NCBI GenBank assembly: GCA_020849665.1
Contig: JADLFX010000081.1
Span: 1 to 41,643 of the forward strand
DNA length: 41,643 nt
Origin: Planctomycetota bacterium
GTDB lineage: Bacteria > Planctomycetota > UBA1135 > UBA2386
Direction of reading: 5' to 3'
The position numbers and the translations under genes are program-made. Under the pieces are notes generated by a model that saw only the letters and a list, made by a program, of their open reading frames with translations, was not told where the DNA came from and searched no databases. Each line of letters opens with the position of its first letter. The stretch's first letter is position 1. This document shows positions 36,226 through 41,643 of the stretch, piece by piece.

Positions 36226-37593
36226 ATGAAGCTCCTGGTCCTCGACGTCGTCGGCCTGCGCATGGCCGACCTGGAGCTGGCGCCGCGCATCGCCGCCGTG
36301 GCCCGGCGAGGCTTCGCCGCGCCGCTCCGCACGGTGTTCCCGGCGGTCACCTGCCCGGTGCAGGCCACCTTCCTCACCGGGACGCTGCCGCGCGAGCACG
36401 GCGTCGTCGGCAACGGCTGGTACTTCCGCGACCTCGCGCAGGTGTGGCTGTGGCGGCAGGCCAACCAGCTCGTGCACGGGGAGAAGGTCTACGAGACCGC
36501 GGCGCGGCGCGACCCGTCCTGCACCACGGCCAAGCTCTTCTGGTGGTTCAACATGTACGCGCGCGTCCTGTACAGCGTGACGCCGCGCCCCGAGTACCAC
36601 GCCGACGGCCTCAAGCGTCCGGGGCTCTACTCCGAGCCGCCGCACCTGCAGCGCACGCTCCAGGAGCGGCACGGGCCGTTCCCGCTCTTCGAGTTCTGGG
36701 GGCCGGCCGCGGGCATCCGCTCGACGCGTTGGATCGCGCAGGCGGCCGAGACCGTGATCCGCACGTACGACCCGCGGCTCTGCCTCGTCTACCTGCCGCA
36801 CCTCGACTACGACCATCAGCGCTACGGGCCCGACGATCCACGCGCGCGCCGCGCCGTGGCCGAGGTGGACGCCGAGGCCGGGCGCCTGATCGACCTCGCG
36901 TTCGAACGAGGCGCCGGGGTCATGGTGCTGTCGGAGTACGGCATCGAGGCGGTGCGCCTGCCGATCTTCGTGAACCGTGTCCTGCACGAGCATGGCTGGC
37001 TGCGCGTCCAGGAGACCAGCCACGGCCAGCTCCTCGATGCCGGGGCGTCGCGCGCGTTCGCGGTGGCGGACCATCAGATCGCGCACGTCTACGTGCGTGA
37101 CGCCCAGGACCTCGAGCCCGTGCGCCAGGCACTGGCCCGGACCGAGGGGGTCGCCGAGGTGCTCGACCGCACGGCCCAGGCCCGCCTCGGGATCGATCAC
37201 GAGCGCAGCGGCGAGCTGGTCTGCGTCGCCGCGAAGGGCGCGTGGTTCGCCTATCCGTACTGGCTCGACGAGAGCCGCCGGCCGGACTTCGCGACCACGG
37301 TCGACATCCATCGCAAGCCGGGCTACGACCCGGCGGAGTTGTTCCTCGATCCGAAGCGGCGCCTGCCGGGGCTCAGGATCGCCTGGAACCTCGCCAAGAA
37401 GGCGCTCGGGTTCCGCTACCTGATGGACGTGATCGGGACCGACCCCAGCCTCGTGGGGGGAAGCCACGGACGTTTGCCCGACAACCCCGCGGCGGGTCCG
37501 GTCTTCCTGTCCTCCTCGGACTCAGGCGCCGCGGACGAGGTTGCGGCCACCGAGGTGCGCGACCGGATCCTGGGTGCGCTCTTCGGCGGCTGA
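36226..37593 (+). CDS. Type I phosphodiesterase/nucleotide pyrophosphatase-like enzyme
   Basis: A 455-residue member of the alkaline phosphatase superfamily without an evident signal peptide. Near the N-terminus LLVLDVVGL gives the first metal Asp, and FPAVTCPVQATFLTGTLPREHG carries the Thr nucleophile and the family signature. Further metal ligands lie in YLPHLDYDHQRYGP, LSEYGIE and the late RKPGYDPAELFLDP. It should hydrolyse a phosphodiester or phosphonate, perhaps a nucleotide sugar or lipid head group. It has ATG 36226 and is followed by a 120-bp gap. Confidence 0.88.
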   Translation: MKLLVLDVVGLRMADLELAPRIAAVARRGFAAPLRTVFPAVTCPVQATFLTGTLPREHGVVGNGWYFRDLAQVWLWRQANQLVHGEKVYETAARRDPSCTTAKLFWWFNMYARVLYSVTPRPEYHADGLKRPGLYSEPPHLQRTLQERHGPFPLFEFWGPAAGIRSTRWIAQAAETVIRTYDPRLCLVYLPHLDYDHQRYGPDDPRARRAVAEVDAEAGRLIDLAFERGAGVMVLSEYGIEAVRLPIFVNRVLHEHGWLRVQETSHGQLLDAGASRAFAVADHQIAHVYVRDAQDLEPVRQALARTEGVAEVLDRTAQARLGIDHERSGELVCVAAKGAWFAYPYWLDESRRPDFATTVDIHRKPGYDPAELFLDPKRRLPGLRIAWNLAKKALGFRYLMDVIGTDPSLVGGSHGRLPDNPAAGPVFLSSSDSGAADEVAATEVRDRILGALFGG

Positions 37594-37713
37594 CCCCGGG
37601 GGAGCGGGGCGATCCGGACCCCGGAGCGGGCTCGGGGATGGGCGGATTCCGTCCGGGTCCGGGATAGTCGGCCCGGGTGGTCGCAGGGGCGGGCCTTCCC
37701 CGAGAATCCTGGC

Positions 37714-38241
37714 ATGTTCCACCTCACGCTCTTCGGCGGGACCGAGGGCGAGATGGCGGTCGAAGGCACGACCGCGCTCACGCTCTTCGGCGGCACCGAG
37801 CTCCGCCTGCCCACCCTGGCGCAGCGCCTTGCCCACCGCAAGGCGCGCGCGGCCACCCCGCGCGGCGCGTTCCACCGCTGGTTCGGACTGGACCGCAACC
37901 TGGTCGTGACCCTGTTCGGCGGCACCGAGCTGCAGCGACCGACGCTGGCGCAGGAGTACGCCGCGTTGCGCCAGTCGATCGAATCCGGCGTCCTCACCCG
38001 CGAGGACGTCGAACGCCACGTCGAGGCCGTGCTCCGTTCGGGAACCGAGAACGAGGAGTACACCTCGATCGCGATCTTCGGCGCGTGCACCCGTTCGGAC
38101 CCCGAGCCCAAGGAGGAGAAGGCGGCGTTGGAGTCCACGCGGGAGGCCGGGCTGCTGGATGCCGACCTGGTACGACGGATGACCACCTGGATCGGCGCGC
38201 CCTGGACGCTGCGCATGCGCGGCGTGGCCAGCCTCGTGTGA
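37714..38241 (+). CDS. LFGGTE-repeat protein, LiaF-like
   Basis: A 175-residue cytoplasmic protein with a repeated motif: LTLFGGTE at residues 4-11 and 22-29, VTLFGGTE at 65-72, and a degenerate IAIFGA at 119-124. After copies two and three comes a matching L/Q-R-PTLAQ. The motif recalls the beta-solenoid at the C-terminus of LiaF-type proteins of cell-envelope stress, which has FGG turns, but there are no membrane helices. The middle and end are helical. Function not known; a single gene or paired with the SEC-C gene 36 bp downstream. Confidence 0.65.
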   Translation: MFHLTLFGGTEGEMAVEGTTALTLFGGTELRLPTLAQRLAHRKARAATPRGAFHRWFGLDRNLVVTLFGGTELQRPTLAQEYAALRQSIESGVLTREDVERHVEAVLRSGTENEEYTSIAIFGACTRSDPEPKEEKAALESTREAGLLDADLVRRMTTWIGAPWTLRMRGVASLV

Positions 38242-38277
38242 GTGCGGCCGGCGCCGGGCGGCCTAGAATGCCGCGCC

Positions 38278-38766
38278 ATGGTGCGCCGTGAAGTCTCCCT
38301 CGCCGCTGCCGCGTTCCTGGACTCCCCGTTCGCCGCGCTGCCCGGGGTGGCGCGCGAGGCGGCGCAGACGATCGTGGAGCGCTTCCTGGACTGCTGCTTC
38401 ACCGATGCCGGCAAGGCGCCGCGCTTCCTCGACGGGCACGACCTGCACCAGGTCCTCGGCCACCATCTTCCGGCCCGCTTCTCCCGCAAGGACCCGCTGG
38501 CCGCGCAGGTCCCCGCCGTGCTGCGCGCCTACCTGGACCACCTGGAACAGAGCGCCGTGGTGAGCGGGATGTTCGAGCTGCGGCGGGCGCTCGACGCCAC
38601 GCTGCCCGAGTTCCAGGAGGCGGTGCGGACCGGTGCGATCGCGCACCACGATGCGGGTCCGCAGCAGCCCTTCGTCCACAAGGCGCCCAAGCTGGGGCGC
38701 AACGACCCCTGCTTCTGCGGCAGCGGCAAGAAGTTCAAGAACTGCTGCCTGAAGCTGCAGGGCTGA
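38278..38766 (+). CDS. SEC-C motif protein
   Basis: A 162-residue protein starting at ATG 38278 (an in-frame GTG at 38242 is possible). The last 20 residues are a SEC-C zinc motif, [18 protein letters not shown], as found at the end of SecA and many unrelated proteins. The first 130 residues are helical, with [20 protein letters not shown], and have no motif I know. The zinc motif usually mediates binding to a protein or ribosome. No link to Sec secretion is implied. Confidence 0.8.
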   Translation: MVRREVSLAAAAFLDSPFAALPGVAREAAQTIVERFLDCCFTDAGKAPRFLDGHDLHQVLGHHLPARFSRKDPLAAQVPAVLRAYLDHLEQSAVVSGMFELRRALDATLPEFQEAVRTGAIAHHDAGPQQPFVHKAPKLGRNDPCFCGSGKKFKNCCLKLQG

Positions 38767-38850
38767 TGCGGCGGGCCGCGCGCCGCGCGGCGCCAACCCG
38801 CCTTGCCAAGAGGAGTTGCCCGGGGACTCCACCGGCCGGGGACGCGGCTC

Positions 38851-38878
38851 TTGCCGAGCCATAACGAAAACGTATGGT
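38851..38878 (+). promoter_or_regulatory. Sigma-70-like promoter for the exported protein gene at 38980
   Basis: TTGCCG (38851-38856), 16 bp, then TATGGT (38873-38878), each 4/6 to consensus, in the most AT-rich patch of this gap. An inverted repeat, CCATAACG / CGTATGG with one bulged A around AAAA (38859-38877), overlaps it, so a repressor could act here. Confidence 0.4.
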
Positions 38879-38979
38879 GGAGCCTCCCGTCGGGTCTCGC
38901 CGGCTGCGCGCGGGTGTGCAGCGCGCGCCGGCGACCCGGCGGGACACTACCTCGACCTCGACCATCAAGGAGCAACTCC

Positions 38980-39420
38980 ATGCGTCTGGCCTCCCTCTCC
39001 GCGCTCGTGCTCGGCGGCATCGCCTCGTTGGCCTCCGCGCAGACCCCCTGTGCCACCCTCGCCATCACCGGCAGCGGTCATCCCGGCACCGACCTGACCA
39101 TCGCTCTGACCAGCCAGGACAAGAACGCGCCCGCGGTGCTCTTCGTCGGCCAGACCGCCGGCAGCACGACCTTCGAGTTCGGCCCGCTGGGTTCCCTCAC
39201 CCTGGGGCTCGCCCAGCCGTTCGTTCCCGTGATGCTCGGGGCCACCGACGGTGCGGGCAAGGCGACGCTGGTCGTCCGGATCCCCCCGGGCAACATCCCC
39301 CCGGTGCAGCTCAAGGGTCAGGGCACGACCGTGAGGTTCGCCATCCGTCCCCCCACGCCGCCCGCGCTGAACTTCTGCACCAGCAACGTCGCTTCGTTCT
39401 CGGTCGGCGGCGGCAGCTGA
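38980..39420 (+). CDS. Small exported protein
   Basis: A 146-residue protein. ATG 38980 follows AAGGAG at 8 nt. A signal peptide ends at about residue 20 (ASLASAQ). The mature part has a Cys near each end (TPCATL and LNFCTSN), which could pair, and alternating Gly/Thr/Val/Pro-rich strands suggesting a small beta-sandwich. LGSLTLGLAQPFVPVMLGATD resembles the segment types seen in other exported proteins here. No catalytic motif. It is the only product of its transcript. Function unknown. Confidence 0.7.
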   Translation: MRLASLSALVLGGIASLASAQTPCATLAITGSGHPGTDLTIALTSQDKNAPAVLFVGQTAGSTTFEFGPLGSLTLGLAQPFVPVMLGATDGAGKATLVVRIPPGNIPPVQLKGQGTTVRFAIRPPTPPALNFCTSNVASFSVGGGS

Positions 39421-39627
39421 TCGGCTCCGCACACTGTCGGGCCGGCCGTGCGGTGGGTTCAGGACTTCGCTCCTGGCCTCGGGGTGGCTTCCGTATCGCC
39501 TATGGGTAGCCGCCGCGGGTCCGGGTCGGAGGCCGAAGACCCTGCGAGGTGTGCGCATGGCCGGCTCGGCTTCTCACCGACCCTGCATCCCATCCGGATC
39601 CGGCCGGGATGCGAACCCCCGCCGTGT

Positions 39628-39648
39628 GCGCGGGGGCCCGCCCCGCGC
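39628..39648 (-). terminator. Hairpin after the XRE regulator gene
   Basis: GCGCGGGG and CCCCGCGC around a 5-nt loop, 4 nt past the stop of the minus-strand gene at 39653. No T-run follows. The rest of 39421-39627 shows no gene. Confidence 0.55.
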
Positions 39649-39652
39649 GGGC

Positions 39653-40183
39653 TCAGCGTTCCGGCGCCTTGGGGCCGCGGGCGCGCCGTTCGGGTGGTGC
39701 GCGCTGGTCCTTGCGCAGGGCTCGCGCGAGCTCCCGTTCCAGGCGTGCGCGTTCCGTCGCGAGTTCCTGCATGGCGTGCTCGATCTGGCGGGGCAGCGTG
39801 GCGCGCCGGCGCAGCTCCGCGGCCTCCTGGTCGTAGAACGCCTCGCTCGGCAGGAGGGGTGTGAGCACCTTGCCGTCGGACGCCGGCACGAGCGAGTCCT
39901 TGGGCGATTCGACCCACATGCCGACGGTCACCAGGGCGTTGCGATTGCGCCACCGCTCGGTGGGCAGCGGTACCAGGCCGCGCTCTTCGTCGAGCAGCCA
40001 GGTGGGCGTGACGTCGTAGTACCTGCACAGGGCCAGCAGCACCTCGCAGCTCGGCTGCGAGAGTCCCTGTTCGATGTGGGAGAGGGTGGCCTGCCGGATC
40101 CCCACTGCGTTGGCCACCGCGTCCTGACTCAGCCCGCGCTCGCGGGTGCGCAGGTAGTAGAGCTTGAGCGCGAGGCTGGCCAT
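39653..40183 (-). CDS. XRE-family transcriptional regulator
   Basis: A 176-residue DNA-binding protein. Residues 1-65 form the Cro/CI-type helix-turn-helix: KLYYLRTRERGLSQDAVANA, GIRQATLSHIEQGLSQPSCE, then LLALCRYYDVTPTWLLDEER. The C-terminal third is a basic coiled coil (RQIEHAMQELATERARLERE). No ligand domain is apparent. The ATG at 40183 lies inside the upstream gene on the same strand (55-bp overlap), with GGGAA ahead of it. Its targets are not known; it may control its own operon of exported proteins. Confidence 0.88.
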   Translation of the reverse strand: MASLALKLYYLRTRERGLSQDAVANAVGIRQATLSHIEQGLSQPSCEVLLALCRYYDVTPTWLLDEERGLVPLPTERWRNRNALVTVGMWVESPKDSLVPASDGKVLTPLLPSEAFYDQEAAELRRRATLPRQIEHAMQELATERARLERELARALRKDQRAPPERRARGPKAPER

Positions 40184-41376
40184 TGGCGGATTCCCGCAAC
40201 GGTTATCGCCGGCCGGCGCCGCGGGGGAAAGCCCGGAGACCCGTGCGGTCCCCAGTGCAGGCGCAGGACCGGAGTCCGGCCGCGCAGGACGCGGCCCAGG
40301 TCGAGAGCGGGGTCGGAACTCTCCACCCAGGCGACATTCCAGGTGGGGAGACGCGCGCTCAGTTGCGCGCGCACGCCGTTGCTGAACCCATAGGGGAAGG
40401 GACCGCGCGCCATGGTGGCCCCGGGGCACACCCACTGCGTGTAGAGGGCCGCGCCGCCGAACCGGGCGTCGAGCGGGATGGGCAGGTCCGCCGCCGCGTG
40501 ACCTTGGAGCGCGCCTGGAAACACCTGCGCGAGGGCCGGCTTCACGAGCACGACGTCGTTGTAGAGCCGGCAGCCGGGTGCGCCGAGCGAGCCGAGATCG
40601 AGCGGCAGGGGCAGGCCATGGAAGTTCCGGTCGTCCACTCCCACCAGGCAGAAGACGGGGCCGGGTCGGATCACGCCGCGGATGTAGAAGGTCGCGGTCC
40701 CGCCCAGGACCAGGGACGAGTCGACGGCACCGGCGGGCGTGCCGGGCAGCGCCGTGAGGCAGCTCTGGCCCACGACGCTGACGGAGCCGCCGAGGTCTTC
40801 CACCGCCGCATCGATCGGCCACCATGGCTCGGCGGCTCCGGGCACCGGCAGCGTGACCGACTCGACGCAGAGCGTGCCGCCCGCGTACACGAAGGGGGCG
40901 GCGAAGGTCAGGCGCACGGCGAACGGCTCGACCCAGGGTGCGGGCGCCGTCTCGGAGCCTTCGACCGAGGGCAGGTCGAGCACGCCCACGAAGGCGCTGC
41001 GATGGTCGGGACCCCGGTTTGCCGCGAACGTCTCGATCGCGCCTGCCGGCGGCAGCGTGGCGTGGGAGAGCGAGAGTTCCACGCTCACGCGCCCGCCCTC
41101 CTGGGGATCGCGAGCGCCCATGTTGCGGCGCACGGTCAGCCCGGCCAGCGGCATCCCCACGGCAGGCTGCAGGGAATCGGCGCCGATCAGGAGCTGCCGC
41201 CGGGCGGCGAAGGGCGCCAGGAAGTAGAGCTCCGCTCCCGGCGCCTCGCGGTCGGCGTATGCGGCGGGCACCACGACCGCGCCGCCCTGCGCCACGAGCG
41301 CGGGCGGGCCCGCCAAGGCAGCGAGGAGGAGCACCAGGGCCGATGCCCCGTACGGTGTGGGTCGGTTCCGGTTCAT
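40129..41376 (-). CDS. Exported protein of unknown function
   Basis: A 415-residue protein with a signal peptide ending at about residue 29 (PPALVAQG). ATG 41376 overlaps the stop of the gene upstream (ATGA). The middle holds beta-rich, Cys-containing segments (GGTLCVESVTLPVPGAAEPW). A C-terminal domain has GAPGCRLYNDVVLV and ADLPIPLDARFGGAALYTQW, a pattern also seen in the protein at 74-1201. The last 18 residues, coded within the overlap with the XRE gene, look less constrained. Function unknown. Confidence 0.75.
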   Translation of the reverse strand: MNRNRPTPYGASALVLLLAALAGPPALVAQGGAVVVPAAYADREAPGAELYFLAPFAARRQLLIGADSLQPAVGMPLAGLTVRRNMGARDPQEGGRVSVELSLSHATLPPAGAIETFAANRGPDHRSAFVGVLDLPSVEGSETAPAPWVEPFAVRLTFAAPFVYAGGTLCVESVTLPVPGAAEPWWPIDAAVEDLGGSVSVVGQSCLTALPGTPAGAVDSSLVLGGTATFYIRGVIRPGPVFCLVGVDDRNFHGLPLPLDLGSLGAPGCRLYNDVVLVKPALAQVFPGALQGHAAADLPIPLDARFGGAALYTQWVCPGATMARGPFPYGFSNGVRAQLSARLPTWNVAWVESSDPALDLGRVLRGRTPVLRLHWGPHGSPGFPPRRRPAITVAGIRQWPASRSSSTTCAPASAG

Positions 41377-41643
41377 CCGGTCTCCAGGATGCGGCGGTGC
41401 AGGTATCCGGGGATGCCCAGGTTGTCGGAGAGCATCAGGCTGCGCCCGCGCGGCAGGCTCTCGAGCCGGAACCTGCCGTCCTTGTCCGGGGTGATCCGCA
41501 CGGGTTGGCCGCCGTCCACCTGCCACTCCACCGTTCCGGCGGGTCCGAGGTAGGTGATCTCGACGGGCTGTCCCGCGACCGGAGGATCCGGCCGGACCTT
41601 GAAGCGGGATCCCTCCGCCGTGTTCACCGCGTACGCCTCCGCG
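41373..41643 (-). CDS. Partial or short protein at the window edge, start uncertain
   Basis: An open frame of at least 84 residues that runs to the edge of the window. A GTG at 41627 with GGAGG 8 nt upstream could be the start, giving a complete 84-residue protein, or the gene may continue beyond the edge. The sequence (FKVRPDPPVAGQPVEITYLG, then EWQVDGGQPVRITPDKDGRF) looks like a small immunoglobulin- or carboxypeptidase-regulatory-like beta-sandwich. It has no signal peptide in view. Translationally coupled to the exported protein downstream. Confidence 0.6.
   Translation of the reverse strand, partial: AEAYAVNTAEGSRFKVRPDPPVAGQPVEITYLGPAGTVEWQVDGGQPVRITPDKDGRFRLESLPRGRSLMLSDNLGIPGYLHRRILETG

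Overview
The window is a high-GC bacterial chromosome segment, densely coded on both strands, most likely from a member of the Planctomycetota. This is inferred from gene content: a membrane Ser/Thr kinase fused to about 15 WD40 repeats beside an SBBP beta-propeller protein and a divergent ECF-type sigma factor, several exported proteins whose signal peptides end in A-Q, and multihaem cytochromes. I saw no rRNA, tRNA, CRISPR array, transposase or phage gene. Most operons are tightly packed, with ATGA, GTGA or TGATG junctions.

Layout. 74-2049: an exported protein, then a membrane methyltransferase-like protein. 2185-4438: haem A synthesis operon (ctaA, ctaB, DUF420). 4545-5828: an exported thioredoxin-fold protein interrupted by one in-frame TGA at the place of the active-site CxxC motif, a candidate selenoprotein. 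5930-7639: recN. 7652-13721: WD40 kinase, SBBP protein and sigma factor. 13859-18363: manA, an RsuA-type pseudouridine synthase and a paired M16 peptidase. 18364-22932 (minus strand): a five-gene overlapping operon of lysine 2,3-aminomutase (kamA), two D-Ala-D-Ala-ligase-like ATP-grasp enzymes, a GNAT acetyltransferase and a Cys-cluster protein. 22933-23467: a 535-bp divergent control region with a four-half-site inverted-repeat array. 23468-30821: an electron-transfer locus. 30853-35164: glycosyltransferase, VOC protein, and AI-2E/MmcQ/YceH operon. 35292-38766: EF-hand protein, phosphodiesterase-like enzyme, an LFGGTE-repeat protein and a SEC-C protein. 38980-41643: exported proteins and an XRE regulator.

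The most coherent system is 23468-30821. An inner-membrane FAD/FeS/cytochrome-b-like oxidoreductase is followed by a 23-CxxCH cytochrome, a beta-barrel protein ending in Phe, and a 16-CxxCH lipoprotein. By analogy with MtrCAB and porin-cytochrome conduits it could carry electrons from NAD(P)H across the envelope, but the families do not look like Shewanella or Geobacter proteins. The other strong candidate is the selenoprotein: the reading frame is intact on both sides of the TGA, the Sec would be the first residue of a UxxS version of CxxC, and a SECIS-like stem-loop with a bulged U and a G-U apical loop follows the TGA.

Functions are assigned from motifs read by eye. No database search, folding or structure prediction was run.
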